Under the pieces are notes generated by a model, which searched no databases, was not told where the DNA came from, and saw only the letters and a program-made list of their open reading frames with translations. Shown here piece after piece: positions 53,074-61,263 of a DNA stretch of 64,000 nucleotides. The stretch's first letter is position 1; the number at the start of each line of letters is the position of its first letter. The DNA comes from Thiotrichaceae bacterium (GTDB lineage: Bacteria > Pseudomonadota > Gammaproteobacteria > Beggiatoales > Beggiatoaceae), in assembly GCA_029939505.1 (NCBI GenBank), contig JAOZSV010000002.1:1-64000 (forward strand), given 5' to 3'. Made by a program: the position numbers and the translations under genes.

Positions 53074-53949
53074 ATGGAGATATTTAAAAACGGAAAACAG
53101 ACCATATTTTGGGGAGATGCAATTGAAGCATTACAAAAAGAAATTGAGGATAATTCGATTGATTTAATATTCGTCGATCCACCTTACAATATTGGAAAAA
53201 TTTTCAATGGAAGTCAAGAAAAATGGTCTTCGAGTAATGAATACTTAAAATGGTGTTATAAGTGGATAGATTTATGTTTGAACAAATTAAAACCAACAGG
53301 AAGCTTTTATGTTATGACAGCAACTCAATTTATGCCATATTTTGATATTTATCTGCAAAAGAAAGTTGAAATATTATCCAGAATTGTATGGTCCTACGAT
53401 AGTTCAGGTGTGCAAGCTAAAAAGCATTACGGTTCTTTATATGAACCGATACTGTTTTGTGTTAAGGATAAACAAAATTATACATTCAATACAGATGATA
53501 TTCTTGTTGAAGCTAAAACAGGTGCAAAACGAAAATTAATAGATTATCGTAAAAATCCACCACAAGTTTATAATTCAAAAAAAGTACCTGGCAATGTTTG
53601 GGAGATTCCACGAGTAAGATATAGAATGCCTGAATATGAGAACCACCCTACTCAAAAACCAATACTGTTACTTGAACGCATAATTAAAGCAAGTTCAAAA
53701 GAAAATGATGTTGTTTTAGATCCCTTTTCAGGCACTTTTACCACATCTTATGTTGCAAAACAGTTGAACAGAGAGTCTATTGGAATTGAATTACAAGATG
53801 AATATGTCAAAATTGGACTAAGACGATTACAAATAACCGATGAGTTCAACGGTGAAAAACTGGAAAAAGAAGTCAGAACTTATGAAACAGCAAAACAAAA
53901 ATCATACTCTTGTTCCCAAACAGAGTTTGGGAACGAGAAACAAAAATGA
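53074..53949 (+). CDS. Site-specific DNA adenine methyltransferase (beta-type motif order)
   Basis: 291 aa. Catalytic motif IV DLIFVDPPYNIGK lies near residues 30-42, ahead of SAM-binding motif I (DVVLDPFSGTFTTSYVAKQLNRESIGIEL, about residues 217-245). That order is the beta class of N6-adenine or N4-cytosine methyltransferases; DPPY favours adenine. A GSFYVMTATQF motif-V-like block and the pre-motif HPTQKPILLLERII are present. The recognition sequence cannot be read off. No cognate restriction gene is adjacent, so it is either an orphan methylase or a leftover of a restriction-modification unit in a defence-like island. The C-terminus (SCSQTEFGNEKQK) runs into repeat sequence. Confidence 0.92.
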   Translation: MEIFKNGKQTIFWGDAIEALQKEIEDNSIDLIFVDPPYNIGKIFNGSQEKWSSSNEYLKWCYKWIDLCLNKLKPTGSFYVMTATQFMPYFDIYLQKKVEILSRIVWSYDSSGVQAKKHYGSLYEPILFCVKDKQNYTFNTDDILVEAKTGAKRKLIDYRKNPPQVYNSKKVPGNVWEIPRVRYRMPEYENHPTQKPILLLERIIKASSKENDVVLDPFSGTFTTSYVAKQLNRESIGIELQDEYVKIGLRRLQITDEFNGEKLEKEVRTYETAKQKSYSCSQTEFGNEKQK

Positions 53950-54341
53950 AAAATTTACCCTTTATATTTGAATCAGAATTTAAGAATTTGAGAATTTTCA
54001 GAATAAATGATTGATTTTTATGGCATTTTAAAAATGACTGACACTCATAAACATAATATAATCAATAACTTAATGAAAATATTACATAACATTTTAGGTT
54101 TTATTCTGAAAATTCTAAAATTCTGAAAATTCTGATTCAAACCTTTAATTAATGGAGCTTTGTACAGGACAATTTTTTTATCATTTCTGAGTAGGGTGGG
54201 TAGAGCGATAGCGAAACCCACCATTTTTGGTGCCACTTCGTTCCTACCCACCCTACATTTTACGGATCAATTTTTATAAAATACGGAAAATCAATGAGTT
54301 ATAGAAAATTTTCCTGTACAGTGTTAATGGAGTTAAATCTG
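53950..54341. repeat. Repeat block before the DUF262 gene
   Basis: Inverted GAATCAGAATTTAAGAATTTG / AAAATTCTGAAAATTCTGATTC words (53970-54140). Then CTTTGTACAGGACAATTTTTTT (about 54163) and a GTAGGGTGGGTAGAGCG / CTACCCACCCTAC element (54191-54256), nearly the same as at 18831-18934. A final inverse GAAAATTTTCCTGTACAG lies at about 54306, inside the ORF-track extension of the DUF262 gene. No gene. Confidence 0.8.
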
Positions 54342-55436
54342 ATGATAGAAGAACAAACTAAAGATATGCTGGAAGGTGAAGAGGATTCAAATGATATTTA
54401 TCCCAATGCGACGGTTAAAATATCTAAAGAACAATTTAGTATTTATGATTTAAAAAGACAATATGATAAACGTCAAAATATCATTATTGCACCGATTTTC
54501 CAAAGAAATGAGGTCTGGAAATCTAAGCAAAAAAGTGAATTAATTGAATCCGTTTTAATGGGTATTCCTATTCCAGTCATGTATTTTTTTGAGGGCAAGG
54601 ATGGCAAAAAACAGGTTGTGGATGGTCGTCAAAGATTAACGACTTTTTTTAGTTTTATTGACGGTGAATTTAAACTAAACAATCTAAAGATTTTAAAAGA
54701 GCAAAATGCTAAACGCTTTAACGATTTAGAACCAGTTTATCAGGGCTTGATAGAAGATTATCAGTTGCTTATTTATATCATTCAACCACCGACACCAGAA
54801 AAAGTCAAGTTTGATATTTTTGATAGAGTTAATCGTGGTGGCACTCAATTAAATCATCAAGAAATGCGAAATGCTTTATATCAAGGTAAAGCAACGGAAT
54901 TATTAAACCGATTAGTCGAATTGGATTCTTTTAAACGGGCTACCGGTGAAGCGATAAATAGCACAAGAATGAAAGATAAATATGTCGTTTTAAGATTTTT
55001 ATCTTTTTATATGTTACACGAAAACTGGTTAGGTGAAATCACCTATAAAAGTGATATTGATGATTTTCTAGCCAAAACGATGGAATTTATCAATAAATTA
55101 AGTGAAGACAAAATTGAAAGTTTAGAACATCTCTTTCAAACGGCTATGCAGAATAGCTATGATATTCTTGGTGAAAATGGATTTAGATTTGCTAAAAAAG
55201 GTCAATCTACTAAACCAATTGCTATGGCATTATTTGAAATAATGGCTTATTTTTTTAGTGATAGAGAGATTGGAAATCTTGATAAAGATTTGCTTAAAAA
55301 AGAAGTAGAACTTCTAAAATCAGAATTTGAACAAAGCGGAACTTGCTTGAGCGGAATAGATAGTTCAATTAATGTTAAGTACCGATTTGAGAAAATTAAA
55401 GAACTAAGAGCCTCTTGTAAAACTCTGAATACATAA
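54342..55436 (+). CDS. DUF262 (GmrSD N-terminal type) protein
   Basis: 364 aa from ATG 54342 (MIEEQTKDMLEGEED); the upstream part of the ORF lies in a TGTACAGGA repeat. DUF262 core: IIIAPIFQRNEVWKSKQKSELIES, LMGIPIPVMYFFE, then KQVVDGRQRLTTFFSFIDGEF, the ParB/DNase-like motif of GmrS-type proteins, and DIFDRVNRGGTQLNHQEMRNA. The helical C-terminal part follows. In GmrSD this domain uses NTP and targets modified DNA, and stand-alone relatives occur in defence loci. It is the first gene of a probable three-gene cassette. The last about 9 residues (ASCKTLNT) and the stop are encoded by a family D element, so the original C-terminus may have been replaced. Confidence 0.88.
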   Translation: MIEEQTKDMLEGEEDSNDIYPNATVKISKEQFSIYDLKRQYDKRQNIIIAPIFQRNEVWKSKQKSELIESVLMGIPIPVMYFFEGKDGKKQVVDGRQRLTTFFSFIDGEFKLNNLKILKEQNAKRFNDLEPVYQGLIEDYQLLIYIIQPPTPEKVKFDIFDRVNRGGTQLNHQEMRNALYQGKATELLNRLVELDSFKRATGEAINSTRMKDKYVVLRFLSFYMLHENWLGEITYKSDIDDFLAKTMEFINKLSEDKIESLEHLFQTAMQNSYDILGENGFRFAKKGQSTKPIAMALFEIMAYFFSDREIGNLDKDLLKKEVELLKSEFEQSGTCLSGIDSSINVKYRFEKIKELRASCKTLNT

Positions 55437-55505
55437 GGTTTAAGAAATCCGATTTTTGAAAAAAATCGGATTTCTAAGCTCGAAAAAGCGAGTTTTGCAA
55501 GCCTC
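55409..55505. repeat. Family D element at the end of the DUF262 gene
   Basis: Ends GCCTCTTGTAAAACTC and GAGTTTTGCAAGCCTCC. Interior AAATCCGATTTTTGAAAAAAATCGGATTT hairpin (split here by quotation limits: AAATCCGATTTTTG / AAAAAATCGGATTT) and AAGCTCGAAAAAGCGAG. It overlaps the DUF262 stop and fills the gap to the ATPase gene. Confidence 0.85.
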
Positions 55506-55527
55506 CCCCATCAGAGAAAAAAATACT

Positions 55528-56535
55528 ATGATCAATAACTTAAAAATTAACCAATTCAAATGTCTTGGTGACGAAAATTTGACTTTTAAGAATTTAACCA
55601 TTCTAACCGGTTTAAATTCTGCGGGTAAATCTTCTGTTATTCAAAGCATATTATTAATGTCTCATTATTTTGGTGAGAAAAAATTCTTATCAGAAAATCT
55701 GCTTGACTTTACGAATAACAGAAATAAATACCTCAATGCAAAAGCATTTTCAATTGAGATAGATGGTATTTGTTTAACGAAAAATATTGATGCAACAAAT
55801 CCACAAGGAATTTTGCCACATTTCACAATTGAACAAGACCTATTTCACGTCGATGCAAACAGATTAGGTCCTGAAGAACTCGCGTTATATAGTAGCGAAA
55901 ATAAAATTGGCCAACATGGGGAATTTATTTTTAGTTACTATGAACAAAATAAAAGTCATGTGATTGAAAAATCTTTGATTAAAAGTGCAAATTCAGATAC
56001 ATTACAGGGTAATATTGATTACTGGTTAAGCGATATTTTAGATTGTGAAGTAGAGCTGAAAACAGAAAGAGTCGCCACGAGTCATGTCAAAGTCAGTTAT
56101 CAGTTTAATCAACTTCAAGCAATCTCACCTGATAGTTTAGGGGCAGGAACGAGCTATATTGCTAAAATCTTGATTGTCTGTTTACTCGCGAAAAAAGATC
56201 AGGTTTTACTTCTTGAAAATCCTGAAATTCATTTACATCCCAAAGCGCAAGCCAAACTGGGGGAATTTTTTGCTTTTATTGCAAATAACGGCGTTCAAGT
56301 AGTTTTGGAAACCCATTGTGAAAATTTAATTGATAAAATTAGATATGAGGTATATAAAAATCACATTAATAATGATGATGTGGTCATTTACTATAAAGAG
56401 GATTCAAAAACCCCTTTTGAAAAAATAGAAGTTGATGGAACTGGACATTTTATTCGGGAAAATAAAGAAGCTCAAGACAATTTTCCCGCCAGTTTTTTCG
56501 GAACAAATTTAACAGAACTTTTGGAAATGGGATAA
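55528..56535 (+). CDS. AAA-family (ABC/OLD-like) ATPase, DUF3696 type
   Basis: 335 aa from ATG 55528 (MINNLKINQFKCLGDENLTF); the ORF-track extension is family D sequence. Walker A is GLNSAGKSSVIQSILLM near residues 28-44, the signature-like SLGAGTSYIAKILIVCLL near 205, and the Walker B region VLLLENPEIHLHPKAQAKLGEFF. ENPE(I/A)HLHP is the form typical of DUF3696 ATPases. The His switch is VLETHCENLID. The family consists of SMC-like or OLD-like nucleases and regulators commonly found with defence or effector genes. It lies 6 nt upstream of the next gene, so they are certainly co-transcribed. It could sense and gate the partner protein (inference). Confidence 0.9.
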   Translation: MINNLKINQFKCLGDENLTFKNLTILTGLNSAGKSSVIQSILLMSHYFGEKKFLSENLLDFTNNRNKYLNAKAFSIEIDGICLTKNIDATNPQGILPHFTIEQDLFHVDANRLGPEELALYSSENKIGQHGEFIFSYYEQNKSHVIEKSLIKSANSDTLQGNIDYWLSDILDCEVELKTERVATSHVKVSYQFNQLQAISPDSLGAGTSYIAKILIVCLLAKKDQVLLLENPEIHLHPKAQAKLGEFFAFIANNGVQVVLETHCENLIDKIRYEVYKNHINNDDVVIYYKEDSKTPFEKIEVDGTGHFIRENKEAQDNFPASFFGTNLTELLEMG

Positions 56536-56541
56536 AAAATA

Positions 56542-57237
56542 ATGGAATATACGATTATTTTAAGCGACGAACTGTTAAAAGCGTATTATGACTTTAAAAA
56601 TGCCAAAGATGTTGATCAAAATATTATCACCAATCTTTTGAAGTATTATTCTAGGCATTTAACCAATATTGCCCAATTAAAAAGAATTGCAATAGATGTA
56701 GATGATTCTTTTAAAAAGAACTTATTACGAAAAGGTTATATAAATCAAACCTTAGAAGAGCTTTGCGAAAAAACGATATACAAATTCATTTTAAATACTG
56801 AAAAGAATGATTACCCGTATATCAATATTAATGCTGATAAAATCGAAAGAAATTTCACTGCGACTTATGGTAAAAATGAAAGCCGTGATAAAACGATTAA
56901 GCATATAAAAGCCTTGTGTAAAAATGCGAAATATATTTTTATCTATGATAAATATATGAACGATAAAGTGATTCAAAAAATATCTCAAATTTTGCCTCAA
57001 AAAAAACTGAATCTCATTTATAAAGAAGGGCAATTATCTCAAACGCAAATAAGTCGCTTAAAAAAAGAAGATCAAAATTGGAAAATTCAACAAGATAGTA
57101 AAAATACTTATCATGATTATCACGATAGATATTTGTTGATTGATAATCACATCGAAATGATTTTAACCAGTGGATTTGACTATTTATTTGATGAAAACAA
57201 AGATTTTACCTATATTGTTAGAAATCGGGTAAATTAA
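56542..57237 (+). CDS. Putative effector with PLD-like HxRx4D motif
   Basis: 231 aa, AT-rich and basic. The N-terminal two thirds are helical and not recognisable. The end has YHDYHDRYLLIDNHIEMILTS followed by GFDYLFDENKDFTYIVR. HDRYLLID fits an HxRx4D variant of the phospholipase D active motif (HxKx4D), followed by the usual hydrophobic strand and the G-F/S turn. That layout resembles single-motif PLD-like domains of phage-defence proteins as I remember them. KYIFIYDKYMND may be the matching Rossmann-like strand. It is directly coupled to the ATPase gene (6-nt gap). Function is unproven. Confidence 0.6.
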   Translation: MEYTIILSDELLKAYYDFKNAKDVDQNIITNLLKYYSRHLTNIAQLKRIAIDVDDSFKKNLLRKGYINQTLEELCEKTIYKFILNTEKNDYPYININADKIERNFTATYGKNESRDKTIKHIKALCKNAKYIFIYDKYMNDKVIQKISQILPQKKLNLIYKEGQLSQTQISRLKKEDQNWKIQQDSKNTYHDYHDRYLLIDNHIEMILTSGFDYLFDENKDFTYIVRNRVN

Positions 57238-57353
57238 TCACTTAAAAATTCACTACTCAATAAGGTAAATAATAAACACAATAAAATCAAATAGTTATAT
57301 TTTTTTACATTAATTCTGTCAATCCTGAAAATCCGTTTAATTCTGTTAAAAAC

Positions 57354-58631
57354 ATGAAAATTAAATTTTCCAATTTAGGTTCGATTAAAGAAACAGAACT
57401 TGAATTACGCCCTTTAACGATAATTATTGGTCCAAATAACTCAAATAAGACTTATCTGGCTTATTGTGTTTATGGCATTTTGCAACAATGTTTACTGTCT
57501 ATAGATCGTCTTGATCAAATCAACAATTTAAATTCGCTTATGGGATGGTCTCAACTGGTAAACGAATCCATTCATCAAGAAATTGAACGCCACTCATTTA
57601 AACGGTTAATTGGTCAATCAACAAACAATGAACTATTTTTAAAAAAGCCGAAAGCCAATGTAGAAGCCGCTTTTATTGAAACGCTGACAACCATATTCAA
57701 TAAGAATATATATCGCTTTAAAAGAAAAATCAGTATTTTTTTTCAAGATCATGATAAAAAACTGTTCGCCAACAGCAATTTTTCTCTTTTACCAGAAACA
57801 TTTAACGCGCTATTTGATAATCACATTCCCATTCTTGGGATAGAAGGCAATCCCATTGAAGAACGCATTGCACAGGCATTAATTGATCGTATTATTAATA
57901 TACTATTACCAAAACCATTTCTGCTACCAACCGAGCGTAATGCCCTGATACTCAATTATAAAATGCTTAATAAGCAGCGTTCAAACCGGTTAGAACACCG
58001 CCTCTCGCAATTTCATGAGAAAATTCAAAAACCGGATGAATCTGTTCAAATTCGTTATCCTAAGCCGGTAGAAGATTTCTTGAGTTTTCTGAAAAATAGT
58101 GAAGTCAATAAAAACGGAAAGTTGACTCCAACCACCCCATTTCAAATACTGGCTGATAAAATTGAACGGGACATACTTGACAAGAACCATATTTTCTATG
58201 AAACGACTGTACTTGAAGAGAACGAAATCAAAGTCAAAATCAATGACAAACTAACGATTGACTTATATAATGCCTCCTCTGCAACTAAGCAATTAACTTC
58301 TTTATTGTTATATTTACGCTATCGCGCTAAGGAAAACGATTTGCTGATTATAGATGAACCAGAAATGAATTTGCATCCAAAATATCAAGCCAAACTGCTT
58401 GAAATATTTGCTATTTTGGTTAATATTGGCGTTAAAGTGTTAATCACAACACATAGCCCTTATCTTGTGGATCATCTCAATCATTTAGTCAATGCTAAAA
58501 CGGATTCTTATCAAGGAATCCAAAAACAAGCGAGTACTTTGGATTCAAAATATTTAAGGGCCTTTCTGACTTTAGAACAAGTGAATGCTTATGAAATGAA
58601 GAATAATCAGTTGCATTTGCTGAAATATTAA
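57354..58631 (+). CDS. AAA-family ATPase with altered Walker A
   Basis: 425 aa. The N-terminal MKIKFSNLGSIKETELELRPLTIIIGPNNSNKTYLAYC places the P-loop at about residues 26-33, but it reads GPNNSNKT where the family has GPNNSGKT, so the invariant Gly before Lys is replaced by Asn. The C-terminal motor half is intact: YNASSATKQLTSLLLYLRYR, LLIIDEPEMNLHPKYQAKLLEIF and VLITTHSPYLVDHL. A charged insert of about 250 residues separates the two, as in AAA_15/21-like OLD-type ATPases. It follows the DUF262 cassette by 116 bp and may belong to it or to a separate unit. A CATCCGGAAAC / GTTTCCGGATG hairpin follows the stop. Confidence 0.88.
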   Translation: MKIKFSNLGSIKETELELRPLTIIIGPNNSNKTYLAYCVYGILQQCLLSIDRLDQINNLNSLMGWSQLVNESIHQEIERHSFKRLIGQSTNNELFLKKPKANVEAAFIETLTTIFNKNIYRFKRKISIFFQDHDKKLFANSNFSLLPETFNALFDNHIPILGIEGNPIEERIAQALIDRIINILLPKPFLLPTERNALILNYKMLNKQRSNRLEHRLSQFHEKIQKPDESVQIRYPKPVEDFLSFLKNSEVNKNGKLTPTTPFQILADKIERDILDKNHIFYETTVLEENEIKVKINDKLTIDLYNASSATKQLTSLLLYLRYRAKENDLLIIDEPEMNLHPKYQAKLLEIFAILVNIGVKVLITTHSPYLVDHLNHLVNAKTDSYQGIQKQASTLDSKYLRAFLTLEQVNAYEMKNNQLHLLKY

Positions 58632-58639
58632 CTCGTCTC

Positions 58640-58678
58640 CATCCGGAAACACCTGATTTTAAAAGCAGTTTCCGGATG
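58640..58678 (+). terminator. Hairpin after the ATPase gene
   Basis: Perfect 11-bp stem CATCCGGAAAC / GTTTCCGGATG with a 17-nt loop, 9 nt after the stop codon of the 425-aa ATPase. There is no U-run directly after it, so the terminator role is only positional. A related TTCCGGATGGACAC word occurs at about 22665. Confidence 0.4.
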
Positions 58679-58758
58679 GGTACTAACTAACCAGTCAGCG
58701 GAAAACAATTTGTCACTAGGTTTCTCAAAGCCATCAGGAGAAACTTAGCATATTAATC

Positions 58759-58852
58759 ACTGATGTGACGCAAGGTGCTTCCAAGTTCCACCGATGAAAT
58801 CGGTGGAATTGAGGTGGTATTCAAATTGAAAGAACCCTGCGTCACATCAGTT
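58759..58852. repeat. MITE-like element, copy 1 (CTGATGTGACGCA ends)
   Basis: Ends CACTGATGTGACGCAAGG and CCCTGCGTCACATCAGTT, with an inner CCACCGATGAAATCGGTGG hairpin. The same ends recur at 61104-61190. The two copies bracket the aldehyde dehydrogenase / DUF779 pair. Confidence 0.8.
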
Positions 58853-58889
58853 AATCATACTGATGGCCAGTGAAAAAAGAGAGGGCATC

Positions 58890-60386
58890 ATGTCTTATCA
58901 AAAGCCTGAATTCAGGAAACAATACGAAAATTATATCGGTGGAAAATGGGTTCCCCCAGTTGACGGTGATTATTTTGATGACACTTCCCCTGTTGATGGA
59001 AGTTTCATTGCTAAAGTGCCAAAATCCAACAGTCGAGATATCGAACTAGCCGTGAAGGCGGCTTGGAAGGCGGCTGAAACTTGGGGTAAAACATCAGTAA
59101 CAGAACGCAGTAATCTCTTGTTTAATATCGCCGATCGCATAGAAGAAAACTTGGAAAATCTGGCTTTGGTAGAAACTTGGGATAATGGTAAAGCGATTAG
59201 AGAAACTTTGGCGGCAGATATTCCATTGGCAATTGATCACTTTCGTTACTTCGGTAGCGTTATTCGTGCTGAATCCGGAAGTGTGAGTGATCTTGATGTC
59301 AACACAGTTTCCATGGAAATCCATGAACCATTAGGAGTAGTCGGTCAGATTATCCCCTGGAACTTCCCAATACTGATGGCGACGTGGAAACTCGCTCCTG
59401 CATTAGCAGCGGGTAACTGTGTTGTTTTAAAACCAGCAGAACAAACACCGGTTTCTCTTCTTTTCGTGATGGAAGCAATTGCTGATTTACTTCCAGCAGG
59501 TGTCATTAATGTTGTTAATGGCTTCGGACCGGAAGCAGGTAAACCTTTGGCAACTCATCCAGATATTAAGAAAGTGGCATTTACAGGTGAAACGACGACC
59601 GGTAGGCTCATAATGCAATATGCGGCTGAAAATATCATTCCTGTGACTTTAGAACTGGGTGGTAAATCACCAAACATTTTCTTTGAAAGCGTAATGGCAG
59701 AGGATGATAATTTCCTAGATAAAGCAATTGAGGGGCTTGTCTTGTTTGCTTTTAATCAGGGTGAAGTTTGCACTTGTCCCTCTCGCGCTTTAATCCAAGA
59801 AAGTATTTATGATGAGTTCATGGAACGGTGTTTAAAGCGTATTGAGGCAATCACCATGGGCGATCCACTTGATACCAACACGATGATGGGCGCACAAGCC
59901 TCAAATGATCAGTATGAAAAGATACTGAATTACATTGACATTGGGAAACAAGAAGGAGCGGAACTATTGATGGGTGGTGAGGCTTATAATAATGACACTT
60001 ACCCCAATGGCTACTACATTAAGCCTACGGTATTCAAGGGCAACAATAAGATGCGTATCTTCCAAGAGGAAATATTTGGTCCAGTCTTGAGTGTGACGAC
60101 ATTCAAAGATGAAGCCGAAGCATTGGAAATAGCCAATGACACTTTATATGGACTGGGTGCAGGCGTATGGACGCGCGATGTGCATCAAATGCAAATATTT
60201 TCTCGTGGCATTGAAGCAGGGCGTGTTTGGTGTAATTGTTACCATGCTTATCCTGCACATGCTTCGTTTGGTGGATATAAAAAATCCGGTATTGGGCGAG
60301 AAACTCATAAAATGATGCTCAATCATTATCGCCATACCAAGAATATATTGGTATCTTATGATAAGAATCCATTAGGATTCTTCTAA
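58890..60386 (+). CDS. NAD-dependent aldehyde dehydrogenase (acetaldehyde-type)
   Basis: 498 aa from ATG 58890 ([23 protein letters not shown]), with GAGGG 6-10 nt upstream; the ORF-track start is 9 codons earlier. The ALDH motifs are [29 protein letters not shown] (cofactor Asn), [13 protein letters not shown], the catalytic Glu in [13 protein letters not shown] and the catalytic Cys in [16 protein letters not shown]. The C-terminus has [10 protein letters not shown] and [13 protein letters not shown]. The CTCPSRA form and the adjacent DUF779 gene are typical of acetaldehyde dehydrogenases of the ExaC/AldB/AcoD group. It probably oxidises acetaldehyde or other short aldehydes to the acid. 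The sequence is more conserved and GC-richer than its neighbours. Confidence 0.95.
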   Translation: MSYQKPEFRKQYENYIGGKWVPPVDGDYFDDTSPVDGSFIAKVPKSNSRDIELAVKAAWKAAETWGKTSVTERSNLLFNIADRIEENLENLALVETWDNGKAIRETLAADIPLAIDHFRYFGSVIRAESGSVSDLDVNTVSMEIHEPLGVVGQIIPWNFPILMATWKLAPALAAGNCVVLKPAEQTPVSLLFVMEAIADLLPAGVINVVNGFGPEAGKPLATHPDIKKVAFTGETTTGRLIMQYAAENIIPVTLELGGKSPNIFFESVMAEDDNFLDKAIEGLVLFAFNQGEVCTCPSRALIQESIYDEFMERCLKRIEAITMGDPLDTNTMMGAQASNDQYEKILNYIDIGKQEGAELLMGGEAYNNDTYPNGYYIKPTVFKGNNKMRIFQEEIFGPVLSVTTFKDEAEALEIANDTLYGLGAGVWTRDVHQMQIFSRGIEAGRVWCNCYHAYPAHASFGGYKKSGIGRETHKMMLNHYRHTKNILVSYDKNPLGFF

Positions 60387-60509
60387 ACACATAATGATGT
60401 GGACCGTTCTTTCAATCGCGTCAAGAAATCCGATTTTTTGAAAAAATCGGATTTCTAAGTTCAAAAGCAAATAGGGCCGGATAGGTTCATTTCTTTCAAT
60501 GGAATTTTT

Positions 60510-60878
60510 ATGTATATAGAACGGGTATCCGTTACCAAGAAAGCCAAGGCGGTTATAGAACAATTGCGGAAAAAGCATGGGGAACTAATATTTCATCAAA
60601 GCGGTGGATGTTGTGATGGTTCCGCTCCGATGTGTCTAGCAAAAGGTGATTTGTTGATTTGTTCCAGAGATGTGTGTTTGGGTGAAATTCAGGGTTGCAA
60701 CTTTTATATGGCATCGGATCAATTTGAATACTATAAGAACATGCACATAACAGTTGATGTTTCAAAAGGCAGAGGTTCGAGTTTCTCATTGGAAATCCCG
60801 CTTGGTTTAAGATTTATGGCTATTTCAAGACTTTTTACAGATGATGAATTAAAAAATATTATACCGATTGAAACATAG
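60510..60878 (+). CDS. DUF779 protein
   Basis: 122 aa. Signature block IFHQSGGCCDGSAPMCLAKGDLLI near residues 27-50, DVCLGEIQGCNFYMASDQFEYYKNMHITVDVSKGRG, then FSLEIPLGLRFMAISRLF. The family almost always accompanies an acetaldehyde-type aldehyde dehydrogenase, as here, and has no established function; the CC and later Cys residues may bind a metal or sense redox (inference). The 123-bp gap from the ALDH gene is filled by a family D hairpin (AAATCCGATTTTTTG / AAAAAATCGGATTT) and AATAGGGCCGGATAGGTTCAT. Despite this, the two genes probably form one transcript. Confidence 0.93.
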   Translation: MYIERVSVTKKAKAVIEQLRKKHGELIFHQSGGCCDGSAPMCLAKGDLLICSRDVCLGEIQGCNFYMASDQFEYYKNMHITVDVSKGRGSSFSLEIPLGLRFMAISRLFTDDELKNIIPIET

Positions 60879-60945
60879 AGCGCCGGAACAAACTTTTTTC
60901 AATGAAGCCGGTGGGCAAGAAAAAGATTTTGCCCACCCTACTACT

Positions 60946-61077
60946 GAGTACAACTGATTTGAGAATCAAACGGATTAAATCGACGAGGAGAACGTTTCAA
61001 AAAACGTTCTCCTCCTCATCAATTCATTAACGTTAACGTTTTTTCAAATCCGTTTGATTCTCAAATCAGTTGTACTC
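60946..61077. repeat. Long inverted-repeat element, 31-bp perfect arms
   Basis: Left arm starts GAGTACAACTGATTTGAG and right arm ends CTCAAATCAGTTGTACTC; the arms are perfectly complementary over 31 bp. The interior has a GAGGAGAACGTTT / AAACGTTCTCCTC hairpin and AACGTTAACGTT. It is related in layout to 37571-37690 (GAGTACAACGGATT ends). Confidence 0.88.
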
Positions 61078-61103
61078 ATCTGCTCACAGAAATGATCCTC
61101 ATT

Positions 61104-61190
61104 ATCTGATGTGACGCACTATGTTTCCAAGAGGTTTAAAAAATCCGAAAGGGCTTAAACATGAATCGCTTTGCGTCACATCAGTTATTC
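61104..61190. repeat. MITE-like element, copy 2 (CTGATGTGACGCA ends)
   Basis: Ends ATCTGATGTGACGCAC and TTGCGTCACATCAGTT, interior different from copy 1 apart from TTTCCAAG. Copy 1 is at 58759-58852. Confidence 0.8.
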
Positions 61191-61263
61191 AAAATACTAA
61201 AACATCGACTCGAATACTTTAGCTTTGAGCGTTTTTTAAATTAACTGATAACAAGTAACTGAT

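Noticed and set aside
58759-61190. Full composite transposon
   Set aside because: No transposase lies within or next to the pair of MITE-like copies, so it is kept only as a flanking-repeat observation.
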